Assembly (NCBI GenBank): GCA_027923505.1
Contig: BROI01000016.1
Span: 620,001-684,000, forward strand
Length of the DNA stretch: 64,000 nucleotides
Source: Mayamaea pseudoterrestris
Taxonomy: Eukaryota > Bacillariophyta > Bacillariophyceae > Sellaphorales > Sellaphoraceae
Direction of reading: 5' to 3'
Under the pieces are notes generated by a model. The model worked only from the letters and a program-made list of their open reading frames with translations, ran no database searches and was not told the origin of the DNA. Position 1 is the stretch's first letter; every line of letters starts with the position of its first letter. This document shows positions 1-10,524 of the stretch, piece by piece. The position numbers and the translations under genes were made by a program.

Positions 1-994
1 CCAGTCGTGGGGTGTGCCCCTGATTCCAGTAGTACAATCGCACTTGCCACACCTTGTCATTTTCGTGCCCCGCAGGAGGTATACCATGATCGTACATGGA
101 ATCCGCCTCCTCCTTGGTCAAAAAGTACGCCTGCTCCAAATCCTGTTCCGTCAAGACGCACGGGGTGCTTGGCATGAAGAAGCACTGCGTGTCGCGCCGC
201 GCACGCTTGCCATCGTCGCACGAGACTTGCGCCCAGGGAACTTGGAGAAACTCCTCACTTCCCACCGGCGAATCGTTCACCCAAATCACAATCCGATCGG
301 CAATGAGAGCATGCAAGTATCCATTGATCATGCCCAGTCGAACGTTGGCGCCAAGTCCAATGGGCGACGATAATCCAATGGCAATGTACTTGGCGTTGGA
401 ACACTCGTAGTCATATGGTCCAACTGTTGACGCTGGTGGATAGCAATCGATTCCCTTGGACGCTTGCTCCTGCCGATGCTTTGCTTCGCGTCGAGCGTGC
501 CGAGTTTGATGGTAATGCATGCTCCAGTAGACGAGTCGCATGGTCCATTGCTTGATTATGGCTGCATCCGTAATTGCGTCCATCGATTGCAGCTCTTGCT
601 GATCAGTGAATTGCCGAAAGCGCGATCCATCCGCGCAAATGGATTGGTCCAATAAGTCTTGCAGAAAGTAGTCATGCCCAAAGCTGTCCAAACGTTGCGA
701 CAATGGTGGAAGAATGTCCAAATCCAGCAGCGAGGAATCATTCACGTTTCCCATTCGCGCGCCCTGCAACCACTCGGGCGAATTGACTGAAAAGCAAGCG
801 TTGAAGCTATTCTGATGTTGATGCAGCTGTTCATTGGCAGTCGTCGATTGCTGCGCCAGCGGCTCGTCCGCCGCTGAAAGCAAATGCTCTTTCGTCGACT
901 TGCTCAGAAAAAAGGTGAAATTGAAAACGACGCTCAACAAGACAAAGAGGAGAAACCATTGGCGAATCGATCGAGCGCCAATTGGCAATGCCAT
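1..994 (-). CDS. Golgi-type membrane protein, fucosyltransferase-like (copy A, partial)
   Basis: An open frame begins with the ATG at 994 and stays open to the left edge (331 codons), so the C-terminal part and any intron lie outside the window. The start is supported by alignment with the neighbouring copy, whose protein also begins MAL. Residues about 13-31 form one hydrophobic signal anchor after a short basic N-terminus, as in type II Golgi glycosyltransferases. Conserved blocks shared with copy B include NSPEWL, LLDQSICAD, VYWSMHYHQTRHAR, GPYDYEC, a Gly-rich GLGA block followed by NGYLHALIADRIV, and RRDTQCFF. The family is not one I can name with certainty; the glycosyltransferase idea rests mainly on copy B. 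The two genes are tandem and in the same orientation, so a local duplication is likely. Confidence 0.75.
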   Translation of the reverse strand, partial: MALPIGARSIRQWFLLFVLLSVVFNFTFFLSKSTKEHLLSAADEPLAQQSTTANEQLHQHQNSFNACFSVNSPEWLQGARMGNVNDSSLLDLDILPPLSQRLDSFGHDYFLQDLLDQSICADGSRFRQFTDQQELQSMDAITDAAIIKQWTMRLVYWSMHYHQTRHARREAKHRQEQASKGIDCYPPASTVGPYDYECSNAKYIAIGLSSPIGLGANVRLGMINGYLHALIADRIVIWVNDSPVGSEEFLQVPWAQVSCDDGKRARRDTQCFFMPSTPCVLTEQDLEQAYFLTKEEADSMYDHGIPPAGHENDKVWQVRLYYWNQGHTPRL

Positions 995-1124
995 ACGTGT
1001 TAGACTATTGAGTGTGAACTGAAACAATCTCTATGTCTGCATGTGCTTTCGTGCTTGTCAGTGAGAAAAGTCATTTTCACTTTGGAAAAGAAAAACGGCG
1101 TTGGGCCGATTTTTGGAATGGCAG

Positions 1125-1140
1125 CAACCGCGCCGGCGCG
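1125..1140. promoter_or_regulatory. GC palindrome upstream of copy A
   Basis: The 16-base string CAACCGCGCCGGCGCG contains the perfect 12-base palindrome CGCGCCGGCGCG. It lies about 130 bases before the copy A start codon. The identical 16-mer occurs upstream of copy B at 4306-4321. Nearby CTTGTCAGTG is also shared by both upstream regions. A protein-binding site is inferred. Confidence 0.4.
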
Positions 1141-2128
1141 CGTAAAAGTGTCGTAGCGTTACCACGATCAATACCGCTAAGACTATTCGTTCTGTCGACC
1201 ATCAACAACGACTCGTCCAATAGTCACATGCTGCTTCATTCCTTTCTGCTAATATTTCAATGAGCCAAGCATCAACGCGACTACGAGTAGCTGGAGTAAC
1301 TGGTATTGATATCATTCGAAGCGACGGTCATCGAGTGACTGCTTGAGAAAGAGTCGGAACGACGAGACTGGCCGATACAAAGGTGGGCGACAATCGTTGT
1401 CTTACCAAGATGGCTGTGGCTGTGAAAGGCGTCGCGATAAGGCCAGGCATCCAGAGCATGCCAGATGATGGCATTGACGCCTTTGACTTGACGAATGAGG
1501 AGTTTTACGATTTGGTTTATGGGTGCCGCGGTAGGGCTGCCCACACGCCAATGCGCAGAACGTTCCGTCATGGGTCATGGATGTTCGCAAGCAGCACGAG
1601 CCAGCAGCTGGCATCTTAATATTACAAAATTCCTTCATTGGCGTAGTTGGAAATCAGAGGAGTATTATTGACGCAAGTTCACATTATTTAAGGTAAATGG
1701 TTTGTCGGATGGATTCGCCGCGCAAGTAGGGCGTGTTATACTTGTCGTGACATGCGGCTAGTCAAGTGCAGGCATTAAGTTGCGAAGCTGATCCGCGCAC
1801 TTGACGCGTCGGGTTAGTGAACAAACACTCCCTTAACCATGTCAACGCTTTTGAGGTCATTAATGGCAGATTTCGCTAATCGTACCAATCGAGTACTGCT
1901 TTCTCCTGCCCCAAGGTGCGAGCTATAAGGTGGAGCGGCAGGCCAAACGCGAGACGCGATAGCGATTGATTTACTCGTCGTTGCTGGCTTGGGACCTAGT
2001 ACGTCCTTCGTGTAATTTCTTGCGAATATAGATATTTGATACTATGAACTTTGATTAAATTTATTGCTTGCAGAAAATTGTAGCATCAGCAATAGTGTAT
2101 TGCTGCATTGCTCACTCGTATAAATTGA
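1141..2128. other. intergenic, no supported gene
   Basis: This stretch lies between the promoter side of copy A and the 3' end of copy B. Only short overlapping frames without recognisable content were seen. Nothing in it is supported as a gene or RNA. Confidence 0.5.
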
Positions 2129-4089
2129 TTACAAACTCGCCGATGAGTTTGAGTTTGCGTTCCACTTTTTTATTGCCGCACGCTTGTCATTTGCACAGGA
2201 ATCCAACCACTCGCAACACATCCACAGATTGGGATCCTCCAGCTCCAAAAAACATTGGAAATCATTCACCGGCGCAGCTCCACACCCAGCACTGAGCAAG
2301 TCTCCCAACAAAATGTGAAAGTTGGAGCAGCAATTGGCAAGGGTCACGCGAGCCAATAGCTGAAACTGGAGCGTTGTAATGGCGGACAAGAGGCTGTCAT
2401 CACGACTAATATTTGAAGACACCTGTGTGCTCAAGCCAGAGTCAGGCGTCACATCGTGAATGTTGGATGCAATGCGAAAGGTAAAATTGGGATGACTGTC
2501 GGAAAAGTTGCGCTGCTCGCGAACCATGGCGGTTGACTCCGTTGTAAAGAGAAGGGACGGAGTAATGCTTGATGGCCTTTGTTGAAATTGGGAGAATTTG
2601 TCCCAGACGAGATGCGTTGCCTGTATATGCTCTTGGAAAGACAGACATTCGCTTTCGCCTTCGCACTTGTCAGAAGCTGAACGTGCATGAGAAAGCATTG
2701 CAATTAGTTAGCGCTCACTTTGCAAACACGTTGCGCACCCGCATAACAAAACTTACCTCGCACTGGCAAGCCCATGGAGAACTGTGGGTCAATGGCATTC
2801 GTCGCCTTGAGACTATTCAGTAGCTCCTTCATTTGCCTGGCCTTGTCGCGTCTTGGCCGCATGGCGTACACCACCAGCGCGTGATGCGCCTTGACGTGCG
2901 CCGCCGGATAGTCGTGTCCGACGCGCCACGGATCGGGTGTCAAAATATTGTCGGCCGCCTGATACAAGAGTTTTTGGAAGTGAGGATTCACGTCGGGCGA
3001 CGAAAAGTGCTCTTGAATCAACGTGTAGGAGTGGTTGCGCAAACGCTGCGCTGCCAGTGCCGGAGTGTGGCCCTGCGGCCTGTGAAAAAGCTTGATGTGC
3101 CACACCTTGTCATGTTCGTGTCCAGCGGGATGAATGCCACTGTCATACAACTGGTCAATCTCTCGATCCGTCAAATTGTAGGCTTGATCCACGTCATTGA
3201 CCGTCAAGACGCAGGGCGTTCCTGGCTGGAAAAAGCACTGCGTGTCGCGTCGAGTGCGCGTCGTATTATCGTGACTGTTGTTGTTGTCGCAAGACACCAA
3301 GGCCCAGGGTACCTGCAAGTACTCTTGACTGCCAACGGGTGAATCATTGACCCACACCACAATGCGATCGGCAATCAACGCATGCAAGTAGCCATTGACC
3401 ATGCCCAAGCGCAGTTGCGCACCAAGTCCCACCGGCGAATACAAACCAATCACAATGTACTTGGCATCTGGACATTCGTAGTCGTATGGTCCAACGGATG
3501 AAGCATGGCAGTCAATATTCCTGGCCAGTTGCTTCTGGCGGTGCCTGGCTTCCGCCCGCGCATGTCTCGTCTGATGGTAGTGCATGCTCCAGTAGACGAG
3601 CCGTATCGTCCACTGCTTGAGAAGCGCCGCGTCAAATGTAGCGGCATCATCCTTCGCGGCAAAAAGCTCTTGCCCGTCTTTAAGATTTCGAAATCGCGAT
3701 TCATCCGCGCAAATGGATTGATCCAACAAGTTTTGCAAATAGTGACTGCCTGCTGTGAAACTGTTCCTCGAATGCTGCTGCTTTCGCAAGTGTGACGGTA
3801 ACGGCGACGGAAGAATGTCCATGTCAAAAAGTGAAAGGTCGCGCAGATTCCCCAGACGCTCGCCGAGCAGCCATTCCGGCGAGTTGATCGCAAAGCAAGC
3901 ATTGTAGCTATCATGCTGCTGCAAGGTGGTCTCCCGTTGGTATGTCGCGTAGAATGTATAATGATCCTTGGTAATTATGCGGACGCTGAGGAAAAAGGAA
4001 AAGTGAAAAACGATGCTAAAGAGGACAAAGACGAGCAGCCATCGTCGCGTTGACCGAATGGGTACGACTGGTAGTGTAGTAAGAGCCAT
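2129..4089 (-). CDS. Golgi-type membrane protein, fucosyltransferase-like (copy B)
   Basis: Two exons, 4089-2757 and 2676-2129, are joined across an 80-base intron with GTAAGT donor and CAG acceptor, giving 626 residues. The frame continues cleanly over the junction (..LPVR-A-SDKCEG..). The frame is open upstream to 4308, but the ATG at 4089 matches copy A. Residues about 15-35 form a signal anchor. The central part repeats the blocks of copy A. The C-terminal exon has FTTES, a Phe-rich strand, and a hydrophobic segment ending NCCSNFHILLGDLL. That order resembles the donor-binding half of GT-B fucosyltransferases (FUT8/POFUT type), where a similar position reads LVGTFSSNF. The fold assignment is inference from pattern, and the acceptor is unknown. 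It is probably a Golgi lumen enzyme. Confidence 0.8.
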
Positions 4090-4305
4090 GCTTAATGATG
4101 TTGCTGTACTTGTGGTTGCTGGTGATCTTGTCATTCGACGAGAAGGAGCCGATTCGTTTGAGTTGCTGGCAGGTAGTCGTACATCCATTTTTGCTTTCGT
4201 CACGTTGTCTGACAGACGATACCTCGACGAGGAACAGCAGTTGGAGTCGACAATAATGTCTGCGCGCACCAGTGGGCTTACTCTTGTCAGTGGAGGGCTG
4301 TTCCA

Positions 4306-4321
4306 CAACCGCGCCGGCGCG
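4306..4321. promoter_or_regulatory. GC palindrome upstream of copy B
   Basis: The same 16-mer as at 1125-1140, here 217 bases before the copy B ATG. The palindrome extends to 14 bases in this copy (CCGCGCCGGCGCGG). Confidence 0.4.
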
Positions 4322-4509
4322 GCAGCAGATTTCGTCCGTGTTCAACATGTGATACACTCTGTCATAATGAGTGGTATTGGATATGAATAGTGTACACTAA
4401 TTGGTATAGTAGAATTCAAACCATTACTGCTGCGACATGCGTTTCGCTCGACCATGACCATCAACGAAACAAATTCGCCCTGCGCTGCTCCCATGAATAA
4501 CGATATAGA

Positions 4510-6042
4510 ATGAGTCAAGCATCAGATCACGACAAGCATGGATCATCCAAAGTATCGCTATCAATTAATTTGAAAAAGTCCAAGAGAAAACAACCTTTAA
4601 ATTTGACAAGTAACGACGACGGAATCGCAGAAGTGTTTGGAGCGAGTCGTCAGCCGTCGGCGGAGGAACAACGTTTGCAGCATCAGCAATCGACTCGCAA
4701 CAATGAGACGCCCCTCGTCATTCCAGTCGCCGCCAACAAGTTTTCCATTCAAGATAGTCTTGCCAAATCTGCAAATGCGCAGCATGACAATGGCGACAAT
4801 GACTATCCGGACGCTCCATCGTTTGCGTCGGAATCGTTTGCGCGCGTTCCAATCAGTCAGTTTGGCGCCGCCATGCTGCGCGGCATGGGATGGAAGCCGC
4901 ATGACAATAGCAAGAGTAATAGTAGTAGTCAGGATGACGACGCGAATGCATTGCCTCGCCCGCATCGCCTCGGCCTTGGCGCCATTCCCAAGCTACCCGA
5001 CGATGTTAGCTGTAGTAGTTTTTACGCACCAACGCACAGTAAGAAGCCTCGCCGACCCGATCAGGTGCAACAGGATGCGGCCAAGCAGGCTCAACTGCGC
5101 GAGTTTCAGTTGGAACGAGAACGTCTCCAGGCGCGAGACAAGCAAGTGACGCTGCAGAATGGAAGCGTCGTGTATGTGTCGCTGAATGATAATGATGACG
5201 GTAATGACGCGGTATTGAACATGCAGAAATCCAAGCAGACATCACCACGCCGCGCCATCATGACGAAACTAGTGGGCGTGCCAGGCTTGAATCGCGTGCA
5301 GGTGCAGTGTGAAGGCAGCCGCGAGTGCGTCATACTGCAACGACGCCAAGTGCTTGGTTTGGTGAGTCGCAGTGAGCTGGAAAAAGCGCCGTTTTTAGAG
5401 CCGCCGCCACGAGCAACAACGGTGCAAACGGCAATGGATGGTACGATCAAGCGAGAGTTGCTTGATGATGAGAGACAACGTGATGGTCGGCGGCGAGACG
5501 AAGAGACGAATCGAAGCAAAGGTCAAAACAATCTGCCGATACGCCAAGACGACCAGCGACACATACGACGGAATGATCACGACAAGAATCGTCCAGCAAA
5601 GCGTATCAAGTCTGATTTGGCGAAGAGCGGCCTACATGAGCAGCATCAACAAAAACAGCAGCATACATCCTGGATCATTCCCCACATTCGCGTGCGCGTC
5701 ACGACGGAAAAGCTCGGCCGCATTCACTATCGACAAAAGGGAACCGTCATTGACGTGACACCCAAGGGAGCGACTGTTCGCATGGACGCGGGCCAGCAGC
5801 AGTCGTTGATTCTCGATCATGTAATTGAAAAACACTTGGAAACGGCACTGCCAAAGGTGGGCGGCAAGGTTGTGATTGTCGCAAAAAGCCACGCCCACTA
5901 CCTGGCCAAGGGAACGTTAATGGAGCGCGACGCGCGCAACAGTTGCGGCATGATTCAGCTGCACCAAGACTTGGCGGTGCTGACACTGAGTTTGGACGAC
6001 CTTGCCGAGTGGTGCGGACCGCTGGATGATGATGACGAGTGA
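4510..6042 (+). CDS. GPKOW: G-patch and KOW domain splicing factor (GPKOW/Spp2/MOS2 family)
   Basis: This single-exon gene encodes 510 residues. It starts at ATG 4510 with a Ser/Lys-rich segment (SINLKKSKRK) typical of the N-terminus of this family. A G-patch lies at about residues 110-165, with F.RVPISQFG.AMLRGMGW, then PRPHRLGLGA. A charged linker follows. A KOW domain at about 392-440 begins IPHIRVRV and includes GRIHYRQKGTVIDV. A second KOW at about 450-505 begins PKVGGKVVIV and ends DDLAEWCGPL. Proteins of this family bind the DEAH helicase Prp2/DHX16 through the G-patch and act in spliceosome activation in the nucleus. Domain order and length fit plant MOS2 and animal GPKOW. Confidence 0.93.
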   Translation: MSQASDHDKHGSSKVSLSINLKKSKRKQPLNLTSNDDGIAEVFGASRQPSAEEQRLQHQQSTRNNETPLVIPVAANKFSIQDSLAKSANAQHDNGDNDYPDAPSFASESFARVPISQFGAAMLRGMGWKPHDNSKSNSSSQDDDANALPRPHRLGLGAIPKLPDDVSCSSFYAPTHSKKPRRPDQVQQDAAKQAQLREFQLERERLQARDKQVTLQNGSVVYVSLNDNDDGNDAVLNMQKSKQTSPRRAIMTKLVGVPGLNRVQVQCEGSRECVILQRRQVLGLVSRSELEKAPFLEPPPRATTVQTAMDGTIKRELLDDERQRDGRRRDEETNRSKGQNNLPIRQDDQRHIRRNDHDKNRPAKRIKSDLAKSGLHEQHQQKQQHTSWIIPHIRVRVTTEKLGRIHYRQKGTVIDVTPKGATVRMDAGQQQSLILDHVIEKHLETALPKVGGKVVIVAKSHAHYLAKGTLMERDARNSCGMIQLHQDLAVLTLSLDDLAEWCGPLDDDDE

Positions 6043-6179
6043 AGAGTAACGACGAATTGAATTAGATAGTTGTTGTTAAATGTATTTATATGTATTTTAC
6101 GAAAGACTGATTTTTGTATTAATAATATATATTCGTCAAGACGCAAGCCTGCGGAACCTTTTCAGCATGTGACACAGTA

Positions 6180-6434
6180 TTACAAGAGCAACGTGTGCCG
6201 CGCGAGAGAGCTGGCATCGTAACTTCCTTGAATGGTGACACTCTCATCGACATTGTCAAAATAAGGACTATGTTGCAACTGCATTAAAACATGGTCGTGG
6301 CAGTACTTGCGGCTTGGAACGCCGCAGCGAATCGAAAGGGATGGAGTGGCAGATGCAATTAGGAGCAAGAGCGAGAGTAGAAGGAATGGCGAGGAGAAGA
6401 AGGCACGGCCGTTGTTGCCTCTGGACAAGGACAT
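6180..6434 (-). CDS. small secreted protein, unknown
   Basis: An 84-residue frame starts at ATG 6434. Residues about 11-34 are a strong hydrophobic core (FLLLSLLLLIASATPSLS) with a likely signal-peptidase site, leaving a mature part of roughly 50 residues with two Cys (RCGV, KYC). The frame is open upstream to 6536, but that extension crosses a TTTGCTTG microsatellite at 6480-6512 and is less likely to be coding. It is convergent with the G-patch gene. No family is recognised; the signal peptide is the main support. Confidence 0.45.
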   Translation of the reverse strand: MSLSRGNNGRAFFSSPFLLLSLLLLIASATPSLSIRCGVPSRKYCHDHVLMQLQHSPYFDNVDESVTIQGSYDASSLARHTLLL

Positions 6435-6732
6435 GATGATAGTGCTTGCTGTTGCTAGGGATCGACTTGTATGACAGTGCTCGTTTGTTTGCTTGTTTGC
6501 TTGTTTGCTTGCTCCTTGCTTTGGCTTGACCATCAATATCCGAGTGTCAGCTGCATCTCACTCTTTCGAAAGCACGAGAAATGGTTTGGCGCGCGATCCT
6601 TTGACTTTTCACTAATAAGCAGTATTGCCCTTACGTGTGACACGACTGCATTGACAGTTCTTAATAGTATCACACCGTGACTCAAGGCCACGTCATGATG
6701 TGGAAGGAACCAGCATCGTCATCACCCCCACC

Positions 6733-8604
6733 ATGGCCGCCAGTAACGAAGCATCGAGTTGTTCAATCATCCACGGCTTTCAATCAAATCGCCAAGCAAT
6801 CGCAAGAGTCTTCTTGATGCTTTTGTTGCAAAGCATCAGGATCGATTCTTTCATCAGTGCCATCATTCTACTCGTTTGCGTTATCCAAGGCGTACGGGCC
6901 TTTTCGAAACGCTCAGCAGCATCCGTCGCCTCATCCTCTTTGCTAAAAACAAGATATTATTTCGCAAGAACAAGCCTCCAAATGTCTTTCGCAGCAGCAT
7001 CAAGTTCGCCTGTGATTACAAATCCCGAACGCGTCCAGCATGTCGACAAGCAGTACCTTCCAAGCAACATGAAGGCGGAACGCACCAAAATTCTCGTCGA
7101 AAGCGTTCCCCAGCAGCAACAAGAAGCTTGCGTGTGCTATTGGATGCAGCGCGACGTTCGTGTCCAAGACAATTGGGCTCTTTGTTTGGCGGCGCATTTG
7201 GCGAGTCAGCGAAATCTGCCGCTCAAGGTCTTGTATGCGCTCACGCCTCCGCCCCCTTTAGCAGCATCGAATAGTACTACTACTCCACCACTCGTCCATT
7301 TGCCATGGACCAAGCGACACGCCGATTTTGCGCTGGGAGGACTGGAGTGCGTGCACCGCAAGCTTGCAAAACATAACGTTCCCCTTCACGTCGTCATGGC
7401 ACCGTCGCAAAACACGGTGGGCGCAACCGTCTTTCAACAATGCTGTCATGCAGCCTCCGTCGTCGTTTGCGACTTTACTCCGATTCGCCAGTACCGCGAG
7501 TGGTTGGAGCTGCAACTGGCGCCACTATTGAAAGCACAAGGAATTCCACTGTGGCAGGTGGACGCGCACAACATTGTTCCAGTATGGACGGCGGCGCCGT
7601 CGCGGCAAGTGGGAGCGCGCACGCTAAGACCAAAGATTCACAATGTTTACAAGCAATACATGGCGGACTTTCCAGTGGAACTCAAGGAGCAACTAGCGCC
7701 ATGTCAAGCGTCCATCAAGGAGCTGCCAGCGTTTGAGCGAGCCCAATATGAAAAGTACCTGCAACTGGATGAATCCGTCGCGCCAGTGGCATGGGCCGTG
7801 CCTGGCACCAAGGCAGCCGGCGTGCAGCTGCAAACGTTCATTGACAAGGGTTTGCCGCAGTTTGACAAACTGCGCAACGATCCCACGCTGCCAAACGTTT
7901 GCAGCAACTTGTCGCCATGGATCAATCACGGACAAGTTTCCTTTCAGCGCGTCGCTCACGTGATACAAACGCTCAACAAGCATGGCAACGGCACTGCCAG
8001 TTTCATCGAGGAAGGCGTCGTGCGCCGCGAACTGTCGGACAATTTCCTGTACTACACGCCCCACCACTACGACTCGCTGTGCGGCGCCGCCGAATGGGCG
8101 CAAACGAGTCTGCGCGAGCATGCCAGCGACACGCGCAATCCTTGCTACACGCTTTACCAACTCGAGCACGCGCACACCTACGACGACTTGTGGAACGCGG
8201 CGCAGCTGCAACTGACGCGGGAGGGGCGCATGCATGGGTTCTTGCGCATGTACTGGGCCAAGAAAATACTAGAGTGGACGGCGGATGGGCCGGCCGTGGC
8301 GCTGCAGTATGCGCAGCATTTAAACGACAAGTATGCGCTCGACGGACGCGATCCGAATGGGTTTGTTGGTGTGGGGTGGAGCATTATGGGTATTCATGAC
8401 ATGGGATGGAAGGAGCGACCCATTTTTGGAAAGATTCGGTACATGAACTATGCTGGATGCAAGCGCAAGTTCAAAGTGGCGGCCTTTGTGGCCAAGTACA
8501 AGGGCGCGGCGGAGAATGCGGCCAAGGCGGGAGGAACTGTTGCAGCAACAGGTCCGCCGGCGAAGAAGCAAAAGACGTTGGATATGTTTAAAACACAAAA
8601 GTAA
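6733..8604 (+). CDS. class II CPD photolyase, plastid-type leader
   Basis: The gene encodes 624 residues in one exon. The protein repairs cyclobutane pyrimidine dimers in DNA using blue light, FADH- and an antenna chromophore. The N-terminal photolyase domain starts near residue 135 (CVCYWMQRDVRVQDNWAL). Class II signatures follow: WQVDAHNIVPVW, GARTLRPKI, RRELSDNF (about 430), RMYWAKKILEWT (about 508), DGRDPNG.VG..WS and ERPIFGKIRYMNYAGCKRKF. ATG 6733 is the first in frame; ATG 6817 would give a shorter, classic signal peptide. The hydrophobic segment ending GVRA is followed by FSKRSAASVASSS, which fits a signal peptide plus Phe-led transit peptide of a secondary plastid. Arabidopsis UVR2/PHR1 is the corresponding enzyme. 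A Lys-rich tail (PAKKQKTL) could instead serve nuclear import. Confidence 0.93.
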   Translation: MAASNEASSCSIIHGFQSNRQAIARVFLMLLLQSIRIDSFISAIILLVCVIQGVRAFSKRSAASVASSSLLKTRYYFARTSLQMSFAAASSSPVITNPERVQHVDKQYLPSNMKAERTKILVESVPQQQQEACVCYWMQRDVRVQDNWALCLAAHLASQRNLPLKVLYALTPPPPLAASNSTTTPPLVHLPWTKRHADFALGGLECVHRKLAKHNVPLHVVMAPSQNTVGATVFQQCCHAASVVVCDFTPIRQYREWLELQLAPLLKAQGIPLWQVDAHNIVPVWTAAPSRQVGARTLRPKIHNVYKQYMADFPVELKEQLAPCQASIKELPAFERAQYEKYLQLDESVAPVAWAVPGTKAAGVQLQTFIDKGLPQFDKLRNDPTLPNVCSNLSPWINHGQVSFQRVAHVIQTLNKHGNGTASFIEEGVVRRELSDNFLYYTPHHYDSLCGAAEWAQTSLREHASDTRNPCYTLYQLEHAHTYDDLWNAAQLQLTREGRMHGFLRMYWAKKILEWTADGPAVALQYAQHLNDKYALDGRDPNGFVGVGWSIMGIHDMGWKERPIFGKIRYMNYAGCKRKFKVAAFVAKYKGAAENAAKAGGTVAATGPPAKKQKTLDMFKTQK

Positions 8605-8915
8605 ATATAATTTAGTGACTCTAACGATAGGATCTTTGCGGCTCGCAACATGGACGCAAGGAAGGCACTGAGTTGTGGTTCATGTCGACTTTCAACCATG
8701 GCCGTCATTCGATCACCTCGCAATCAGCTAGGAGGACCGCATCATCGGGCTCGAGCAGCATGTGCATAGTAGTAGACATACTGCATATATAGTTGTGTAA
8801 TACTCGCTGCAACATTATCTTTGCTTTGTCAACGCACGAACACGAAACGGTTCATCGGGCTCACAAATGATGAATTTATGGCCACGTCAAAGGGTCATTT
8901 TCGTTAGGGCAATAC

Positions 8916-9353
8916 ATGAAAATATCAAAATGTCAGGCTTTGCACGATTACCTCACAGACGTACGTATCACTTGCGCCGCCTCCGAACTGACACAGACTT
9001 TTGACGACCATCAAGATCAATTTGATCAAACAGTGCGCTCACCTCATATCTTCCATGAAGCTGAAGCATCAATTAAACAAACGCGCGACAGTGTAACAAC
9101 AAGAGTCTCAGCCATGACATTCGGAGGAGTCAACCCCTTCTCCACCGCGCCGCGAAACGCGCATGCAGCTCCGACCATGCCCAGCCGCAAGAAAACCATT
9201 GACATTGCAACAGCTGACTCCGCTCCGAAACCACCTTTGCGTCGAGTGACCCAAGAAACCGCTCCAAGAATGGACCTGCCACGGATGGATCATCTGGTTG
9301 GACAGCTCACGACGAACGAGCCGCAAATGCCGAACAAACGATTGCAGCTCTAG
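8916..9353 (+). CDS. small basic protein with MPSRK motif
   Basis: The frame starts at ATG 8916 (145 residues); ATG 9114 would give 79 residues and keeps the conserved part. The block MPSRKKTI, a short acidic spacer, DSAPKPPLRR, TQETAP and a Pro/Met tail aligns with MPNRKNSI, DAAPRQPIRR, TQGQAAP in the protein at 15526-15834. That similarity is the best evidence that it is coding. The motif leaves Ser/Thr after basic residues, as in basophilic kinase sites. Family and function are unknown. Confidence 0.6.
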   Translation: MKISKCQALHDYLTDVRITCAASELTQTFDDHQDQFDQTVRSPHIFHEAEASIKQTRDSVTTRVSAMTFGGVNPFSTAPRNAHAAPTMPSRKKTIDIATADSAPKPPLRRVTQETAPRMDLPRMDHLVGQLTTNEPQMPNKRLQL

Positions 9354-10524
9354 CTTCTTGCTGCGCTACTGAGCTATGAGCATGCACAATATTCTACCGC
9401 CTGGTCCGGTGGTTCGGCCACTGGGTACTACCAGCAGCCGCAGACCTACCATTCTTTGATGTATCCATTGCGCTCCTGGGTCTGGGAGCTTTTGCTGGTG
9501 TCTACCTTCAAGCTTGACAAGGTTAAACGCGACTATCATATATTATTTTCGCTTACTAAAGGCAATGGGCTACATTGTTACATCGTTTGTGTGTTGGCTT
9601 CCAACTCTGTCATCCACATTCCAAATGGTGTCAAGTTTGTAGACGGCTTTTGCAATATCGCACACTTTCCAGGAAGTCCATGCATCGTCGTCAGCTAGGG
9701 TAGGTATAATATGTGCCAGCGCGGACGTCGTATTGCATTGTGCGGAGGTTCATCGATGCCACAATACCTAGGATGATATAACATAGCTGGCGCCATGGCA
9801 GGCAAGCTCATCTTGCTGTGCGTCTAGAGCTTATCCGATGAGAGATTCCCGGAACTCATGCATGTAATTTACTGTCTGATTACTTCAGCAAGACTCTTAT
9901 CATACTCAAGCACTTGTTGCTACCTTCCATCCCACCCACTTGCCACGCCTGCTGCAAGCAACGCGTTAGATGAACCTATTAGATAGCCACCTTATTTTCC
10001 GTAACATAGCTCTCTCACTCCCGCATCCAAGAGACAAGACTTCCTTCCCTTCGCCAAGAGAGAGCACAAGGTTTAGTCGTGCAGCTCAAAGCTCATATAG
10101 GTTCGAGCTCTTTGCTGGATCAAAGTCCACATAGCTTGGGACCAATGGGAGCAGATGGAAGCGTAGGTCATCACGAGGTCACGTCCTCGATTGGGCGTTC
10201 CTCACTGACGTATTTATGTCATCCTCGTCATGATCGGAAATGCTCAACCGTCATTCTTATGCGTAACGCACCTACGTTAAGTAAATAACGTCACCGTTAC
10301 TGCTTTCTGACCGTCATTTCTTACACATGATTCAACACTTATCATGAAAACACAAGCTCCGAGCAAATGGGAGAGCTTGGAGCACGAATCTTGCGCCACG
10401 ACACGTTCCACGACGATTCGCGTACGGTTATTTACTGCCGCGACGGCGCGGCGCTCATCTTGCTTTCGAATTTTCGCTCGTCACAATCGAACGCTATTTT
10501 GATTCACCTTTGACACAAGCCAGC
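9354..10524. other. intergenic, upstream of the 10.5-kb gene
   Basis: No coding frame is supported. The right part (about 10160-10300) is rich in TGACG/CGTCA-type sequence and is described as a separate regulatory feature. Confidence 0.5.
10206..10293 (+). promoter_or_regulatory. CRE-like pair TGACGT ... ACGTCA
   Basis: TGACGT at 10206-10211 and the inverted ACGTCA at 10288-10293 lie 230-320 bases before the start at 10525. Further half-sites (CGTCAT and GTCATC) lie between them. In the diatom Phaeodactylum, such inverted CRE-like hexamers mediate CO2/cAMP and light responses through bZIP factors. Function here is inferred. Confidence 0.35.

Noticed and set aside
1281-1638. Overlapping short frames on both strands
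   Set aside because: Three mutually overlapping frames of similar length with no family resemblance; chance is more likely.
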